Origin: JAZIHH01 sp036678685 | GTDB lineage: Bacteria; Bacillota; UBA4882; UBA10575 | Length of the DNA stretch: 64,000 bases | Direction of reading: 5' to 3' | Assembly (NCBI GenBank): GCA_036678685.1 | Contig: JAZIHH010000020.1 | Span: 186,001-250,000 of the forward strand | Part shown: positions 47,276 to 58,238 of the stretch, in pieces | Layout of the letters: every line of letters starts with the position of its first letter | Position numbering within the stretch: the stretch's first letter is position 1 | Made by a program: the position numbers and the translations under genes | The notes under the pieces: generated by a model | Seen by the model: the letters and a program-made list of their open reading frames with translations, nothing else | Database searches by the model: none | Told to the model about the DNA's origin: nothing

Positions 47276-47902
47276 ATGCCGACCTTACCGGTTTACAATA
47301 TGAACGGCGAACAGACAGGGGAAATTACCCTGGCGGATTCGGTTTTTAACGCCGAAATGAATGAAGCCCTCCTTCACCAGGCCGTAGTGATGCAGACAGC
47401 GTCTGCGCGCCGGGGTACCGCCAAAGCCAAGACAAGAGGGGAAGTACGCGGTGGAGGAAGGAAACCCTGGCGACAAAAGGGGACAGGCCGGGCGCGGCAT
47501 GGAAGCCGCCGTTCCCCCATCTGGAAAGGAGGAGGAGTGGTCTTTCCTCCTATGCCCCGCCTTTACGGGTTCAAGATGAACAAAAAGGCCTGGCGGCAAG
47601 CGATGAGAGTTGCTCTCTCCGCCAAAGTGCGGGCCGGAGAAACGCTGATCCTGGGGGAACTGGTCTTTCCTGAACCAAAAACCAAGGCGATGGTGGAAAT
47701 GCTGACCAATCTCAAGATCAACGGGGAAAAGACGCTCATCGTCCCCGTGGTGGAGGACCCGAATGTCGTGAAATCCGCCCGCAATATTCCGGGCGTTTCG
47801 ACCTTGCTTCCGGAAAGACTCAATGTTTACGACATTTTAGCCCATCACCGCCTGGTTCTGACCAAGGATGCCGTAACAAAGCTCGAGGAGGCGTTGGCGT
47901 AA
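47276..47902 (+). CDS. rplD: 50S ribosomal protein L4
   Basis: 208 residues. L4 lines the exit tunnel and in some bacteria regulates the S10 operon. The tunnel loop region [20 protein letters not shown] and [18 protein letters not shown] are visible. GAGAGGAGG precedes ATG 47276. Its TAA overlaps the rplW ATG by one base. Confidence 0.97.
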   Translation: MPTLPVYNMNGEQTGEITLADSVFNAEMNEALLHQAVVMQTASARRGTAKAKTRGEVRGGGRKPWRQKGTGRARHGSRRSPIWKGGGVVFPPMPRLYGFKMNKKAWRQAMRVALSAKVRAGETLILGELVFPEPKTKAMVEMLTNLKINGEKTLIVPVVEDPNVVKSARNIPGVSTLLPERLNVYDILAHHRLVLTKDAVTKLEEALA

Positions 47903-48186
47903 TGGAGGCCAGAGATGTCATTATCAAGCCGGTGATTACCGAGAAAACCACCGGGTTGATGGAGGAAAACAAGTATTGTTTTATTGTTGACCGGCGGGCA
48001 AATAAAGTCCAGATCCGACAGGCGGTGGAAGAGATTTTTAAAGTACGGGTAAAAAAGGTCAATACCATGAATTTATTGGGAAAAGTCAAAAGGATGGGCC
48101 GTTTTGAAGGAAGAACGCCCAGCGTGAAAAAGGCGATTGTAACCCTGGAACCAGGAAGCAGAATTGAATTTTTCGAGGGGGTATAA
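47902..48186 (+). CDS. rplW: 50S ribosomal protein L23
   Basis: 94 residues. L23 lies at the tunnel exit and docks trigger factor and SRP. It has the start [15 protein letters not shown] and [20 protein letters not shown]. The one-base stop/start overlap with rplD indicates coupled translation. Confidence 0.96.
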   Translation: MEARDVIIKPVITEKTTGLMEENKYCFIVDRRANKVQIRQAVEEIFKVRVKKVNTMNLLGKVKRMGRFEGRTPSVKKAIVTLEPGSRIEFFEGV

Positions 48187-48213
48187 TCCCACTTGGTATA
48201 AGGAGGTCTACAC

Positions 48214-49035
48214 ATGGCCATTAAGAAGTTTAAACCGACCTCGCCCGGACGCCGGTTCATGACGGTTTCCCGTTTTGCGGAAATTACCAAGGCCAAACCG
48301 GAAAAATCACTGCTTGCCCCTTTGAAGAAGTCGGGGGGGAGAAACGCCAGCGGACGGACGACCGTCCGGCACCGGGGAGGCGGGCACAAAAGAAGATACC
48401 GGATTATTGATTTTAAACGGGACAAATTTTCCATTCCGGCGAAAGTGGCCGCCATTGAATATGACCCGAACCGCAGCGCCCGGATTGCCCTTTTACATTA
48501 TGTGGACGGGGAAAAGCGTTATATCATTGCTCCCGATGGCTTACAGGTAGGCGACATGATAATGTCCGGGCCGGAGGCGGATATCAAACCCGGAAATGCC
48601 CTGCCGTTGGCCAATATTCCGGTCGGAACGCTTATTCATAATATTGAACTCAGAAGAAACGGCGGCGGGCAACTGGTGCGCGGTGCGGGGGCAGCCGCCC
48701 AGTTAATGGCCAAGGAGGGTGAATATGCCCATGTGCGTTTGCCCTCCGGTGAAGTGCGTCTCATCCGGCTGGAATGCATGGCCACCATCGGCCAGGTTGG
48801 CAATGTAGAGCACGAGAATATTACGATTGGTAAAGCCGGACGTTCGCGGTGGCTTCGTAAACGGCCGGGCGTGCGTGGCGTGGCGATGAACCCGGTTGAT
48901 CATCCCCACGGCGGCGGAGAAGGCAGGTCGTCCATAGGAAGGGCGCCGGTCACTCCTTGGGGGAAACCGGCTCTTGGGTGCCGGACCAGAAAGAAAAAAC
49001 CGTCCGACCGGTTGATTATTAAGCGCCGGAAATAG
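48214..49035 (+). CDS. rplB: 50S ribosomal protein L2
   Basis: 273 residues. L2 is needed for subunit association and peptidyl transfer. Conserved blocks are [12 protein letters not shown] near the start, [15 protein letters not shown] and the C-terminal [18 protein letters not shown] with the essential His. AAGGAGG precedes ATG 48214. Confidence 0.97.
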   Translation: MAIKKFKPTSPGRRFMTVSRFAEITKAKPEKSLLAPLKKSGGRNASGRTTVRHRGGGHKRRYRIIDFKRDKFSIPAKVAAIEYDPNRSARIALLHYVDGEKRYIIAPDGLQVGDMIMSGPEADIKPGNALPLANIPVGTLIHNIELRRNGGGQLVRGAGAAAQLMAKEGEYAHVRLPSGEVRLIRLECMATIGQVGNVEHENITIGKAGRSRWLRKRPGVRGVAMNPVDHPHGGGEGRSSIGRAPVTPWGKPALGCRTRKKKPSDRLIIKRRK

Positions 49036-49057
49036 ACATGGAAAGGAAGGGTAAAAC

Positions 49058-49342
49058 ATGTCACGTTCCTTAAAAAAGGGTCCTTATATCGATCCTAAGC
49101 TGTTGAAGAAGATAGAAGAGATGAATAAGCGCGGCGAAAAAAAGGTCATTAAGACCTGGGCGCGACGGTCAACAATTTCCCCGGAGATGGTGGGGCATAC
49201 GATCGCCGTTCATGACGGGCGGAAACATGTACCCATTTATATCACCGAGGATATGGTCGGGCATAAGCTGGGAGAGTTCGCCCCAACGCGTATTTTTCGG
49301 GGACACAGCGGTAATACCGAGCGTTCCACAGCCCTGAAGTAA
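49058..49342 (+). CDS. rpsS: 30S ribosomal protein S19
   Basis: 94 residues. S19 pairs with S13 at the subunit head. It has [32 protein letters not shown] and a C-terminal [21 protein letters not shown] is upstream of ATG 49058. Confidence 0.97.
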   Translation: MSRSLKKGPYIDPKLLKKIEEMNKRGEKKVIKTWARRSTISPEMVGHTIAVHDGRKHVPIYITEDMVGHKLGEFAPTRIFRGHSGNTERSTALK

Positions 49343-49394
49343 AAAGAGGTTCATTCCCAAACGGACTTTCGGGAACCAGAGGGGGGAGAGAATA

Positions 49395-49733
49395 ATGCAA
49401 GCCAGAGCTGTCGCGCGGTACGTCCGGATCGCACCGCGCAAGGTACGGCAAGTCCTGAACGAAATCAAGGGGAAAAGAGTGGATGAGGCGCAAACCATCC
49501 TTCGCTATACCCCGCGGGCGGCGGCTCGCGTCCTGTTAAAGGTGTTAAATTCTGCAGTGGCGAACGCGGAAAATAATTTTGAGATGAACCGGAACGCGCT
49601 GGTCATCAGCAAGGCGTATGTGGATCAGGGGGCGACCATGAAAAGAATTCGTCCGCGTGCGCAGGGACGGGCGGCCTTGATCCGGAAAAGAACAAGTCAT
49701 ATTACCATCATCGTCGAAGAAAAGGAGGATTGA
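49395..49733 (+). CDS. rplV: 50S ribosomal protein L22
   Basis: 112 residues. L22 forms part of the exit tunnel constriction. It has [15 protein letters not shown] at the start and [20 protein letters not shown] in the beta-hairpin and C-terminal part, with no macrolide-type insertion visible. GGGGGGAGAG precedes ATG 49395. Confidence 0.97.
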   Translation: MQARAVARYVRIAPRKVRQVLNEIKGKRVDEAQTILRYTPRAAARVLLKVLNSAVANAENNFEMNRNALVISKAYVDQGATMKRIRPRAQGRAALIRKRTSHITIIVEEKED

Positions 49734-49737
49734 TGGC

Positions 49738-50397
49738 ATGGGTCAAAAAGTACACCCACTGGGCCTGCGCTTGGGGATCATCCGGGACTGGGACGGCCGC
49801 TGGTATGCAGAAAAAGAATATGCCACCTTTTTGCATGAGGATATCAAGATCCGCCGCTATATCAAAAAAGAGCTTTACAACTCCGGTATTGCCCGGGTGG
49901 AGATTGAACGCGCGGCCAACAGGATTAAAGTTACCATTCATACCGCCCGTCCCGGGATGGTGATCGGCCGGGGGGGAACTGAAGTTGAAAAGTTACGGAA
50001 AAAGCTGGAAGAAATGACGGGAAAACAGATCTCTTTAAATATTGCCGAAGTAAAAATCCCGGAGCTTAACGCCCAGTTGGTGGCGGAGAACATTGCCCTG
50101 CAGTTGGAGAAGAGAACTTCCTTTCGCCGGGCGATGAAGCAGGCGATCAACAGAGTGATGAGATTTGGCGCCTTGGGGATGAAAGTGGCCTGCAGCGGGC
50201 GGCTAATGGGTGCGGAAATCGCCCGTACGGAAGGTTACAGTGAAGGAAAAGTCCCCCTGCATACTTTACGGGCGGATATCGATTACGGCTTTGCAGAGGC
50301 CAACACCACCTACGGTAAAATCGGCGTTAAAGTGTGGATTAACAAAGGCGAAGTGCTTCCGGATAAAAAGGAGGCCAAGAGTGAGGGAGGCGAGTAA
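49738..50397 (+). CDS. rpsC: 30S ribosomal protein S3
   Basis: 219 residues. S3 lines the mRNA entry channel. It begins [19 protein letters not shown], has a KH domain with [15 protein letters not shown] and a C-terminal domain with [19 protein letters not shown] precedes ATG 49738, only 4 nt after rplV. Confidence 0.97.
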   Translation: MGQKVHPLGLRLGIIRDWDGRWYAEKEYATFLHEDIKIRRYIKKELYNSGIARVEIERAANRIKVTIHTARPGMVIGRGGTEVEKLRKKLEEMTGKQISLNIAEVKIPELNAQLVAENIALQLEKRTSFRRAMKQAINRVMRFGALGMKVACSGRLMGAEIARTEGYSEGKVPLHTLRADIDYGFAEANTTYGKIGVKVWINKGEVLPDKKEAKSEGGE

Positions 50398-50399
50398 GG

Positions 50400-50834
50400 A
50401 TGCTGGTGCCCAAGAGGGTTAAATACCGTAAAGTTCAGCGGGGAAGAATGAAAGGCGTTGCCAGCCGCGGTTCGGAATTGACCTTTGGCGATTACGGGAT
50501 CAAAGCCGTAGAACCCGGTTGGATCACCAATGTCCAAATCGAGGCGGCCCGTATTGCTTTAACCAGGCATATCAGACGCGGCGGAAGGATATGGATAAAA
50601 ATCTTCCCTGATAAGCCGGTCACGGCGAAACCGGCCGAAACCCGGATGGGAAGCGGGAAAGGTTCCCCTGAACACTGGGTGGCGGTGGTAAAACCGGGGC
50701 GGATCCTTTTTGAACTGGGCGGAGTGGAACAGACACTGGCGGAAGAAGCCCTTCGTCTGGCCGGCAGTAAGCTGCCGATTAAGACAAAAATTGTCAGACG
50801 CGTGGAAACGGGTGGTGAGTCCCATGAAAGCTAG
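50400..50834 (+). CDS. rplP: 50S ribosomal protein L16
   Basis: 144 residues. L16 positions tRNA in the A site. It has [19 protein letters not shown] and [20 protein letters not shown]. The start lies 2 nt after rpsC. The rpmC start overlaps its last codons by 11 nt. Confidence 0.97.
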   Translation: MLVPKRVKYRKVQRGRMKGVASRGSELTFGDYGIKAVEPGWITNVQIEAARIALTRHIRRGGRIWIKIFPDKPVTAKPAETRMGSGKGSPEHWVAVVKPGRILFELGGVEQTLAEEALRLAGSKLPIKTKIVRRVETGGESHES

Positions 50835-51027
50835 TGAACTGCGTGAGTTGACCACAAAAGAACTGCAGGAGAAAGCGGCTGATTTGAAGTCGGAACTTTT
50901 CAACCTCCGTTTTCAACTGGCAACCGGCCAGTTGGATAATTACCGCCGGATTCGTGCGGTGCGGAAGGATCTTGCCAGGGTAAAGACGATTCTATGGGAG
51001 CGGGAAGCCCAGACCAAATCCAGTTGA
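50824..51027 (+). CDS. rpmC: 50S ribosomal protein L29
   Basis: 67 residues, all helical. L29 borders the exit tunnel. It has [20 protein letters not shown] and [20 protein letters not shown] 50824 sits inside the end of rplP, so translation is coupled; GGTGGTGAG upstream can serve as the ribosome site. Confidence 0.96.
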   Translation: MKASELRELTTKELQEKAADLKSELFNLRFQLATGQLDNYRRIRAVRKDLARVKTILWEREAQTKSS

Positions 51028-51061
51028 AAATAGCTGCAAGAAAGGAGGTTGAAATTGAAGT

Positions 51062-51319
51062 ATGCTCGAACGTGCACGTAGAAAAACCAGGGTGGGACAG
51101 GTCGTCAGTGATAAAATGGACAAAACCGTTGTCGTGGCCGTGGAACGACTGGTACGCCATCCTTTGCTGGGCAAGACGATCCGGCGCACCACCAAATTAA
51201 AGGCCCATGATGAAAAGAATGAATGCCGTATTGGCGATAAGGTCCGGGTGATGGAGACGAGGCCTTTGAGCAAGGAGAAGCGCTGGCGGGTTGTTTCGAT
51301 CATTGAGAAAGCCAAATAA
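51062..51319 (+). CDS. rpsQ: 30S ribosomal protein S17
   Basis: 85 residues, OB fold. S17 is an early-assembly 30S protein. It has [19 protein letters not shown] and [23 protein letters not shown] 51062 is 13 nt from AGGAGG, a wide spacing. The TTG codons that lie closer are out of frame, so this start is retained. Confidence 0.95.
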   Translation: MLERARRKTRVGQVVSDKMDKTVVVAVERLVRHPLLGKTIRRTTKLKAHDEKNECRIGDKVRVMETRPLSKEKRWRVVSIIEKAK

Positions 51320-51363
51320 ATGTCTATCCGCCCGTACCGGGTAAGGAAAGGGGGAAAGCAGCT

Positions 51364-51759
51364 GTGATTCAAGCGGAATCCTATCTTAATGTGGCGGACA
51401 ATTCCGGAGCCAAAAAGTTAATGTGTATTAAGGTACTCGGCGGCTCGAAAAAGCGTTATGCCGGTTTAGGCGATTTGATCGTCGGCGTGGTTAAAGATGC
51501 GCTTCCACCGTCGGCCGCGCGCAAAGGAACAGGGACCGTCGGCGTTAAAAAGGGTGAAGTCGTTAAGGCCGTAATCGTAAGAACCAAGAAGGAAGTCCGC
51601 CGGCCGGACGGTTCCTATATCAAGTTTGACGACAACGCAGCGGTGATCGTCAATGAGCAGCTGAATCCCAGAGGTACACGGATCTTTGGGCCGGTAGCCC
51701 GGGAACTCAGGGAAAAGAATTTTATGAAGATCGTCTCTTTGGCGCCGGAGGTATTATAA
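51364..51759 (+). CDS. rplN: 50S ribosomal protein L14
   Basis: 131 residues, about nine longer than the common form because of an insertion near 50-60 ([11 protein letters not shown]) between GVVKDA and [14 protein letters not shown]14 sits at the subunit interface. [20 protein letters not shown] and [16 protein letters not shown] are standard. GTG 51364 follows a GGGGGAAAG site. Confidence 0.96.
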   Translation: MIQAESYLNVADNSGAKKLMCIKVLGGSKKRYAGLGDLIVGVVKDALPPSAARKGTGTVGVKKGEVVKAVIVRTKKEVRRPDGSYIKFDDNAAVIVNEQLNPRGTRIFGPVARELREKNFMKIVSLAPEVL

Positions 51760-51802
51760 CTTTTCGCCTTGCTTTTATCCGATAAAGAGGGGAGGTCTGA
51801 CC

Positions 51803-52126
51803 GTGGGCGCAAAAACGCATTTGCGTAAGGGCGACGAAGTAATTGTCCTTTCGGGCAAGGACAAGGGAAGACGGGGTAAGATTCAACGGGTTTTCGCCCG
51901 TAAAGGAATGGTCATTGTGGAAGGAATAAACGTGGCCAAAAAACATGCCAGACCCACCAGAAACAATCCGCAAGGAGGGGTCATCGACAAGGCCATGCCC
52001 CTTCCCACCTGCAAAGTAATGCTCATTTGCCCGGCCTGCAGCAAGCCCGCCCGGATTAAAAGAGAGCGGGACGCCGACGGTTCCCTGGTGAGAACCTGTA
52101 AAAAATGTGGACGATCCATGGATTAA
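51803..52126 (+). CDS. rplX: 50S ribosomal protein L24, with C-terminal four-Cys finger
   Basis: 107 residues. L24 initiates 50S assembly. A KOW motif (GDEVIVLSGKDKGRRGKI) is followed by NPQGGVIDKAMPLP. The C-terminus has CPAC and CKKC pairs (near 76-79 and 98-101) that could bind zinc, as in many bacterial L24 proteins. GTG 51803 follows GGGGAGG. Confidence 0.96.
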   Translation: MGAKTHLRKGDEVIVLSGKDKGRRGKIQRVFARKGMVIVEGINVAKKHARPTRNNPQGGVIDKAMPLPTCKVMLICPACSKPARIKRERDADGSLVRTCKKCGRSMD

Positions 52127-52149
52127 GGTAGCGAGAGGAGGTGCCACCC

Positions 52150-52692
52150 GTGACGCGGTTGCAGGAGAAGTACGAAAAAGAAGTTATTCCCGGCTTGAAA
52201 AGCCGCTTTGGATATAAAAATGTCATGGAGATCCCTCGCGTGGTCAAAGTGGTGATCAATATGGGGGTGGGAGACGCCACCGAGGATGCCAAGGCGATTG
52301 ATGCGGCGGTTAATGACCTGATGCAGATTTCCGGACAAAAACCCATTGTTACCAGGGCCAAACGGTCCATCGCCGCCTTTAAAGTCCGGGCCGGCATGCC
52401 GGTGGGTTGCAAAGTAACCCTGCGAGGGAAGAGGATGTACGAGTTCCTCGACAAGCTTTTTAATCTGGCTTTGCCGCGCATTCGCGATTTCCGGGGAGTT
52501 TCCCCCCAATCCTTCGACGGGCGGGGAAATTACAGTTTAGGCCTGAAAGAGCAGTTGATCTTCCCGGAGATTGATTATGACAAAATAGACAAGATTCGCG
52601 GCATGGATGTGGTGATTGTAACTACGGCCAAAACCGATGAGGAAGCTTATGAACTGTTAAAACTTTTAGGAATGCCGTTCCGGGCTTCCTGA
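52150..52692 (+). CDS. rplE: 50S ribosomal protein L5
   Basis: 180 residues, the standard length. L5 binds 5S rRNA and contacts the P-site tRNA. It has [30 protein letters not shown] and [22 protein letters not shown] 52150 is 6 nt after GAGGAGGTG. A GTG at 52141 belongs to that site. Confidence 0.97.
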   Translation: MTRLQEKYEKEVIPGLKSRFGYKNVMEIPRVVKVVINMGVGDATEDAKAIDAAVNDLMQISGQKPIVTRAKRSIAAFKVRAGMPVGCKVTLRGKRMYEFLDKLFNLALPRIRDFRGVSPQSFDGRGNYSLGLKEQLIFPEIDYDKIDKIRGMDVVIVTTAKTDEEAYELLKLLGMPFRAS

Positions 52693-52705
52693 CAGGAGGT
52701 AGAAA

Positions 52706-52891
52706 ATGGCTAAAAAAGCACTGATCAACAAAGCCAACCGGGAACCCAAGTTTCCCGTTCGCCGTTATCACCGGTGCCGGTTGTGCGGGCGTCCCCGCGG
52801 CTATATGAGGAAATTCCAAATGTGCCGGGTTTGTTTCCGGACCCTGGCCCACCGGGGCGAAATTCCTGGTATTAACAAAGCCAGCTGGTAA
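52706..52891 (+). CDS. rpsZ: 30S ribosomal protein S14, type Z (zinc)
   Basis: 61 residues, the short zinc form. CRLC (near 24-27) and CRVC (near 40-43) form the zinc knuckle, and the C-terminus reads [20 protein letters not shown] precedes ATG 52706. Confidence 0.96.
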   Translation: MAKKALINKANREPKFPVRRYHRCRLCGRPRGYMRKFQMCRVCFRTLAHRGEIPGINKASW

Positions 52892-52908
52892 GGAAGGAGG
52901 TTGTCGGT

Positions 52909-53304
52909 ATGGCGATGACGGATCCGATTGCCGATATGTTGACCCGTATTCGTAATGCCAATATTGTCCGGGCCAAGACCGTGGAAGTACCCGCTTCCAA
53001 AGTTAAAAAGGCTCTGGCCGAAATTTTAAAAAATGAAGGCTACATTGAAGAATACGAACTGATCGAGGATAATTACCAGGGAACGATCAAGCTCTATCTT
53101 AAGTACAACGGTAAGGAACGGGTTATTTCCGGTCTCAAAAGGATCAGCAAACCCGGGTTGCGGGTTTATGTTGGAAAAAATGAGATTCCCAAAGTCCTTG
53201 GCGGATTGGGAGTGGCGGTTCTCTCCACCTCCAAGGGGATTATGACGGATAAAAGAGCGCGTAAGGAAGGTGTCGGCGGAGAAGTTCTCTGCTATATCTG
53301 GTGA
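52909..53304 (+). CDS. rpsH: 30S ribosomal protein S8
   Basis: 131 residues. S8 binds the 16S central domain and in many bacteria represses the spc operon. It has [20 protein letters not shown] and the C-terminal [23 protein letters not shown] 52909 is 8 nt after AGGAGG. The in-frame ATG at 52915 is a weaker choice. Confidence 0.97.
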   Translation: MAMTDPIADMLTRIRNANIVRAKTVEVPASKVKKALAEILKNEGYIEEYELIEDNYQGTIKLYLKYNGKERVISGLKRISKPGLRVYVGKNEIPKVLGGLGVAVLSTSKGIMTDKRARKEGVGGEVLCYIW

Positions 53305-53385
53305 GAAAATGGTCCCCGCCGTTTTACCGGTTCCCAACCGGGAGAGAGCATGGCGAGCGTTGAGTGTAAAAAGGGGGTGTAATTC

Positions 53386-53931
53386 TTGTCCCGTATTGGC
53401 AAGATGCCTATTGTTATCCCTTCCGGCGTTGAAGTAAAGGTCGACGGGAATGTCGTAAAAGTCAAAGGTCCTAAAGGCCAATTGGAACAGGAGATCCCAG
53501 AGGAAATCCGTGTCGTTCAGGAAGAAAACGTGGTTAAAATTGAACGGCCCAATGATGACAAGTATTTTAAATCCCTGCACGGTTTGGTCAGAACGCTGGT
53601 CGCCAATATGGTGGAAGGAGTGACCAACGGGTTTAGCAAAACCCTGGAGATTCACGGGGTTGGTTACCGTGCGGCCAAGCAGGGAAATAAATTGGTCTTA
53701 AATGTCGGTTATTCTCAACCTGTCGAGTTTGAACCCCTTGCCGGTGTCGAGATTGAGACCCCGGCGCCCAACAAAATAGTGGTGCGGGGAATTGACAAAC
53801 AGAAGGTGGGGCAAATGGCGGCCATGATCCGGGCTGTCCGTAAGCCGGAGCCTTATAAGGGCAAGGGAATACGTTATGAGAACGAATATGTACGGAGAAA
53901 GGCCGGTAAAGCGGGTAAGACCGGCAAGTAA
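53386..53931 (+). CDS. rplF: 50S ribosomal protein L6
   Basis: 181 residues. L6 lies beside the sarcin-ricin loop. It has [20 protein letters not shown] at the start, and the C-terminal signature region [21 protein letters not shown] is split here into [11 protein letters not shown] and the basic tail. TTG 53386 follows AAAGGGGGTG. Confidence 0.97.
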   Translation: MSRIGKMPIVIPSGVEVKVDGNVVKVKGPKGQLEQEIPEEIRVVQEENVVKIERPNDDKYFKSLHGLVRTLVANMVEGVTNGFSKTLEIHGVGYRAAKQGNKLVLNVGYSQPVEFEPLAGVEIETPAPNKIVVRGIDKQKVGQMAAMIRAVRKPEPYKGKGIRYENEYVRRKAGKAGKTGK

Positions 53932-53952
53932 GCAGGAAAGGGGTAAAGAAAG

Positions 53953-54330
53953 GTGATTGTGCGCATCAGCCGAAAAGAGGCCCGGGCGAGACGGCATAAA
54001 CGCCTGCGGAAAAAGGTACTCGGCACTCCCGAACGGCCGCGGCTGGCTGTTTATAAAAGTCTTCGCCATATCTATGCGCAAATTATTGACGACACCGCCG
54101 GAAAAACTCTTTTGTGTGCTTCCACCCTGGAGCCGGAAATTAGAAACCAGATGGGCGAAGGCAAAACCGGGGGAAATATTGAAGGGGCCAAAATCGTGGG
54201 GGAAATTATCGCCGAACGGGCTCTCGCCAACGGCATTAAAAAGGTGGTCTTTGACCGGGGCGGCAATTTATACCACGGACGGGTCGCGGCCTTGGCGGAA
54301 GCGGCCCGGGAAAAAGGTCTTGATTTTTAG
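53953..54330 (+). CDS. rplR: 50S ribosomal protein L18
   Basis: 125 residues. L18 binds 5S rRNA with L5. It has [33 protein letters not shown] and the C-terminal [23 protein letters not shown] 53953 is taken as start; the in-frame GTG at 53959 is possible, since GAAAGGTG lies close to it. Confidence 0.96.
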   Translation: MIVRISRKEARARRHKRLRKKVLGTPERPRLAVYKSLRHIYAQIIDDTAGKTLLCASTLEPEIRNQMGEGKTGGNIEGAKIVGEIIAERALANGIKKVVFDRGGNLYHGRVAALAEAAREKGLDF

Positions 54331-54345
54331 TATAGGGGGGTTAAA

Positions 54346-54849
54346 ATGGACGAGCGTTTAAACCCGAATGAAATAGAACTCAAGGAACGGGTGGTTTCCA
54401 TCAACCGTGTAGCCAAAGTGGTTAAAGGGGGACGCCGCTTTAGCTTCAGCGCACTGGTAGTGGTGGGAGACGGGCAGGGCCACGTTGGCGTGGGGCTCGG
54501 TAAAGCCAGCGAGGTTCCGGAAGCAATCCGTAAAGGGGTAGAAAATGGAAAGAAGAACCTCTTCAAGGTGCCGATTGTTAACACCACTATTCCCCATGAA
54601 GTTGTCGGAGAGTTTGGCGCCGGCAAGGTTTTGTTAAAACCGGCCGCTCCGGGTACGGGTGTCATTGCTGGGGGACCGGTACGGGCTATTTTGGAACTGG
54701 CCGGGGTAAGGGATATTCTCACCAAGTCTCTGGGTTCCGACAATCCTTTGAATATAGTCAATGCCACCGTCCAGGGGCTTAAATCACTAAAAACGGTCGA
54801 GGATGTCGCCAGGTTGCGGGGAGTTCCGGCCGACCGCGTTCTGGGATAA
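54346..54849 (+). CDS. rpsE: 30S ribosomal protein S5
   Basis: 167 residues. S5 affects decoding fidelity. It has [20 protein letters not shown] and [20 protein letters not shown], and the glycine loop is intact. A GGGGGG site precedes ATG 54346. Confidence 0.97.
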   Translation: MDERLNPNEIELKERVVSINRVAKVVKGGRRFSFSALVVVGDGQGHVGVGLGKASEVPEAIRKGVENGKKNLFKVPIVNTTIPHEVVGEFGAGKVLLKPAAPGTGVIAGGPVRAILELAGVRDILTKSLGSDNPLNIVNATVQGLKSLKTVEDVARLRGVPADRVLG

Positions 54850-54862
54850 AGGAGAGATGGTC

Positions 54863-55060
54863 ATGGCAAAAAAAGCCGGTGAAAAAAAACTGGTGATTAC
54901 TTGGAAACGGAGTTTAATCGGGCGGAAGAAAGACCAAAAGGCGACGATTGCCGCTTTGGGTCTTCGCCGTTTGTATCAAACGGTTGAGAAACCGGACACT
55001 CCGGTGGTCCGGGGAATGATCAAAAAAGTCGAACACCTGCTGGAAGTAACCGAGAAATAG
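54863..55060 (+). CDS. rpmD: 50S ribosomal protein L30
   Basis: 65 residues. It has [40 protein letters not shown] and a C-terminal helix, as in bacterial L30. ATG 54863 lies 8 nt after GGAG. The earlier ATG 54857 is too near it. Confidence 0.94.
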   Translation: MAKKAGEKKLVITWKRSLIGRKKDQKATIAALGLRRLYQTVEKPDTPVVRGMIKKVEHLLEVTEK

Positions 55061-55071
55061 GGGGTGGCAAG

Positions 55072-55515
55072 ATGAGACTTCATGAGTTGCATCCGGCCCG
55101 CGGAGCAAACAAATCTCCCCGGCGGGTAGGCCGAGGCATCGGTTCCGGCTTGGGAAAGACCTCCGGCCGCGGGCAGAAGGGGCAGAAGGCGCGCGCAGGC
55201 GGAGGAAAAGGCCCGGCTTTTGAAGGCGGTCAGACTCCGTTGCAACGTCGTCTTCCGAAGAGAGGATTTAATAATAAAATTTTCCGGCGGGAGCTGGTAA
55301 CGGTCAATGTCGACCGGTTAAACCGGTTTGACGACGGGACGGAAGTAACCCCCCAACTTTTACTGGAGGCCGGAATTATTAAGAAAACCGGAGACGGAGT
55401 AAAGATTTTGGGCCGCGGGGAACTGGAAAGAAAACTAACCGTTCAAATGCATGCGTTTAGTAAATCGGCGGTTACCAAAATTGAAGCAGCCGGTGGGAAA
55501 GCCGAGGTGATATAA
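55072..55515 (+). CDS. rplO: 50S ribosomal protein L15
   Basis: 147 residues. It has [20 protein letters not shown], a Gly/Arg-rich N-terminal extension with [14 protein letters not shown], and a C-terminal globular domain ending [13 protein letters not shown]15 is a late-assembly 50S protein. GGGGGTGG precedes ATG 55072, and secY follows by 4 nt. Confidence 0.97.
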   Translation: MRLHELHPARGANKSPRRVGRGIGSGLGKTSGRGQKGQKARAGGGKGPAFEGGQTPLQRRLPKRGFNNKIFRRELVTVNVDRLNRFDDGTEVTPQLLLEAGIIKKTGDGVKILGRGELERKLTVQMHAFSKSAVTKIEAAGGKAEVI

Positions 55516-55519
55516 GAAA

Positions 55520-56770
55520 ATGCTGGCCGCGTTAAAGACAGCGTTTAGACTTCCGGATTTGCGGAAGAAGTTGCTTTGGACATTGTTGCTTTTGGGAATC
55601 TTCCGGTTGGGAACCCACCTGGTGGTGCCGGGGATGAACCCCCGGGTTTTCGCCGGCGATACGATTTTTTCCCTTTTGGATCTTTTTTCCGGCGGGGCCC
55701 TTAGCAATATGTCCGTGTTTGCCCTGGGGGTAAACCCCTATATCACTTCCTCCATTATTATGAATCTTTTAACCATGGTCATTCCCCGTTTGGAGGAACT
55801 GTCCAAAGAGGGACCGGAAGGCCACAAGGTAATTGCCAGATATACCCGGTATGGAACGGTGGTGCTGGCCCTGGTTCAGGCGACGGCTTTAACCATGGGT
55901 TTTCGTGCCTCCCTGAGCAATCCGGACAGCCCGTGGTCTTATATCTTGGTGATCACCACCATGACCGCAGGGGCTCTCCTTCTTATGTGGCTGGGCGAGG
56001 TTATTTCCGAACGGGGAATAGGGAACGGGATTTCGCTGATTATCTTTGCCGGTATTGTCTCCCGGCTTTTGCCCAGCGCGATCTCTACCCTTGAAAATCT
56101 AGGCGCCGGCGGCGTTCATCCCCTCGGACTGCTGTTGTTCCTGATTTTTGCCCTGGCGGTGGTGGTTTTTGTCGTCATTGTAACCCAGGGCGAGAGAAAA
56201 ATTCCGGTGCAATACGCCAAAAGGATTGTCGGCCGGCGGATGTACGGAGGGCAGGCCACCTACCTGCCGCTCAGGATTAACCAGGCCGGGGTGATTCCGG
56301 TGATTTTCGCCTCGTCGGTTCTGGCTTTTCCGTTGACGATTGCCCAGTTTTTCCCTAATATCAGCGGTTTTTTCGCCAAGGTTATCGAGGTCTTAACTCC
56401 GGGACGCTGGTTGTATTTGCTGCTTTATGCCTTGTTTATTTTCATTTTCACCTATTTTTATACGGCGGTAACTTTTAATCCGCTGGAAGTTGCCAATAAC
56501 ATGAAAAAACACGGAGGATTCATCCCCGGGATTAGACCGGGCCGTCCGACCGCAGAATTCCTGGACCGGGTTTTAAGCCGGATTACTTTGGCAGGCGCCT
56601 TGTTTTTAACCGGAATTTCCCTTCTTCCTTACCTGCTGAGCGGGCTTACCGGCATGCAGATCGGATTTGGCGGTACCGGACTTTTGATCGCCGTGGGTGT
56701 GGCTATAGATACGATGAAACAGATCGAAGCGCATTTGTTGATGCGCCAGTACGAAGGGTTCTTAAAATAG
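55520..56770 (+). CDS. secY: Preprotein translocase subunit SecY
   Basis: 416 residues. It is the channel of the Sec translocon, working with SecE (24490) and SecA. About ten transmembrane helices are visible. Plug-region segments include [20 protein letters not shown]. The signature [19 protein letters not shown] block lies near 170. The C-terminal cytoplasmic loop has [15 protein letters not shown]. The ribosome site lies inside the end of rplO. Closest neighbours are adk and map. Confidence 0.97.
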   Translation: MLAALKTAFRLPDLRKKLLWTLLLLGIFRLGTHLVVPGMNPRVFAGDTIFSLLDLFSGGALSNMSVFALGVNPYITSSIIMNLLTMVIPRLEELSKEGPEGHKVIARYTRYGTVVLALVQATALTMGFRASLSNPDSPWSYILVITTMTAGALLLMWLGEVISERGIGNGISLIIFAGIVSRLLPSAISTLENLGAGGVHPLGLLLFLIFALAVVVFVVIVTQGERKIPVQYAKRIVGRRMYGGQATYLPLRINQAGVIPVIFASSVLAFPLTIAQFFPNISGFFAKVIEVLTPGRWLYLLLYALFIFIFTYFYTAVTFNPLEVANNMKKHGGFIPGIRPGRPTAEFLDRVLSRITLAGALFLTGISLLPYLLSGLTGMQIGFGGTGLLIAVGVAIDTMKQIEAHLLMRQYEGFLK

Positions 56771-56789
56771 GAATGGGAGTGTATACCGG

Positions 56790-57440
56790 ATGAACCTTAT
56801 TCTTATGGGGCCTCCCGGGGCCGGAAAAGGTACGCAGGCGGCAAAACTGGCGGAAGAGTTTGCTCTTCCCCACATTTCCACCGGCGACATTTTCCGGGCG
56901 GCGATCAAAGAGCAGACTCCTCTGGGCCGGAAGGCGCAGGAGTTTTTGGATGCCGGCGAACTGGTGCCGGATGAGATCGTCATTGAAATTGTCGCAGAAA
57001 GGCTCCAGCAGGCGGATACGGCAAAGGGGTTTCTTCTGGACGGCTTTCCCCGGACTGTACCGCAGGCCGACGCGCTGGCCGGTTTTTTGCAGGAAGAAGC
57101 CCGGCCGTTGACGGCGGTGATCAATATCGCCGTTGAACCTGAAGTTTTGGTAAAAAGGCTCTCCGGCCGTCGCATCTGCCGGCAGTGCGGGGCGGTTTAT
57201 CATGTGGAAACCAAAAAGGAGAAAAAAACCGGGGTTTGCGATCTATGTGGCGGCGAGCTTTACCAGCGGGCCGACGATCAGGAGGAAACAATAAGGAACC
57301 GCCTGGAGGTTTATTTCCGCCAGACCGAGCCGTTAATTCAATACTACCGGAAAGCCGGGCTGTTGTTGGAGGTCAACGGAGACCAGGATATTGCCGGTGT
57401 TTACCGGGAGATTGTGCGGGGATTGGGAGGCCGCAGATAG
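56790..57440 (+). CDS. adk: Adenylate kinase, zinc-LID type
   Basis: 216 residues. It interconverts ATP, AMP and ADP. The P-loop is [11 protein letters not shown] at residue 7, with [18 protein letters not shown] and the LID. The LID carries four Cys (CRQC near 128-131 and CDLC near 151-154) for zinc, typical of Gram-positive enzymes. GGAATGGGAG precedes ATG 56790. The stop codon abuts the map start codon. Confidence 0.97.
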   Translation: MNLILMGPPGAGKGTQAAKLAEEFALPHISTGDIFRAAIKEQTPLGRKAQEFLDAGELVPDEIVIEIVAERLQQADTAKGFLLDGFPRTVPQADALAGFLQEEARPLTAVINIAVEPEVLVKRLSGRRICRQCGAVYHVETKKEKKTGVCDLCGGELYQRADDQEETIRNRLEVYFRQTEPLIQYYRKAGLLLEVNGDQDIAGVYREIVRGLGGRR

Positions 57441-58238
57441 ATGATTACACGTAAATCCGGTTTTGAAATTCAGCGCATGCGGAAAGCCGGAGAATTGGTG
57501 GCCAGAATTCTCAGCAAAGTGGTTGGGGCAATCGCCCCGGGGATCACCACGCTTGAACTGGACCGGGTGGCGGAAGCGGAAGCGAAGAAGTTCGGAGTGA
57601 CGGCCGCTTTTAAAGGGTATAAGGGGTTTCCGGCCAGCCTCTGCGTGTCGGTGAATGACGAGGTTATTCACGGGATTCCCGGCCCGCGGCGGCTTCAAGA
57701 AGGGGATATTGTCGGGTTGGATTTCGGAGTTGTTTATAAAGGGTACTATGGAGATGCCGCCCTGACCGTGCCGGTGGGAAAAATCTCCGCCAATCATGCC
57801 AAATTGCTCCGTGTTACCAGGGAAGCCTTGTGGGAAGGGATCAGGCAGGCCCGGGCAGGCAACCGCATTTCCGATCTTTCCGCCGCGATCCAAACCCACG
57901 TGGAAAAACACGGATTTTCGGTGGTCAGGGAATTTGTCGGGCACGGGATTGGCCAGGCCATGCATGAAGATCCCCAGATCCCCAATTTTGTAGCTTCTTT
58001 TATGGGGGGATATGACCCCGTGTTGAAACCCGGAATGACCCTGGCGATCGAACCCATGGTCAACTGCGGCGGGTATAAGGTAAAAGTAGATCCCCGCGAC
58101 CGGTGGACGGTGACCACGGAGGACGGGAGTTATTCGGCCCATTTTGAGCATACCGTCCTGGTAACCGAAGATGAGCCGGAGGTTTTAACCAGAATGCCGC
58201 CGGAGGCAGCGGGTGGAGAGGATTTCATCTCATGGTAG
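57441..58238 (+). CDS. map: Type I methionine aminopeptidase
   Basis: 265 residues. It removes the initiator Met from nascent proteins. Metal ligands are recognisable in VGLDFGVVYKGYYGDAALTV (two Asp), GHGIGQAMHEDPQIPN (His), LAIEPMV (Glu) and the final HFEHTVLVT region. A 20-residue C-terminal extension rich in acidic residues follows. ATG 57441 starts on the base after the adk stop, implying coupling, and the KOW-protein gene overlaps its end. Confidence 0.96.
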   Translation: MITRKSGFEIQRMRKAGELVARILSKVVGAIAPGITTLELDRVAEAEAKKFGVTAAFKGYKGFPASLCVSVNDEVIHGIPGPRRLQEGDIVGLDFGVVYKGYYGDAALTVPVGKISANHAKLLRVTREALWEGIRQARAGNRISDLSAAIQTHVEKHGFSVVREFVGHGIGQAMHEDPQIPNFVASFMGGYDPVLKPGMTLAIEPMVNCGGYKVKVDPRDRWTVTTEDGSYSAHFEHTVLVTEDEPEVLTRMPPEAAGGEDFISW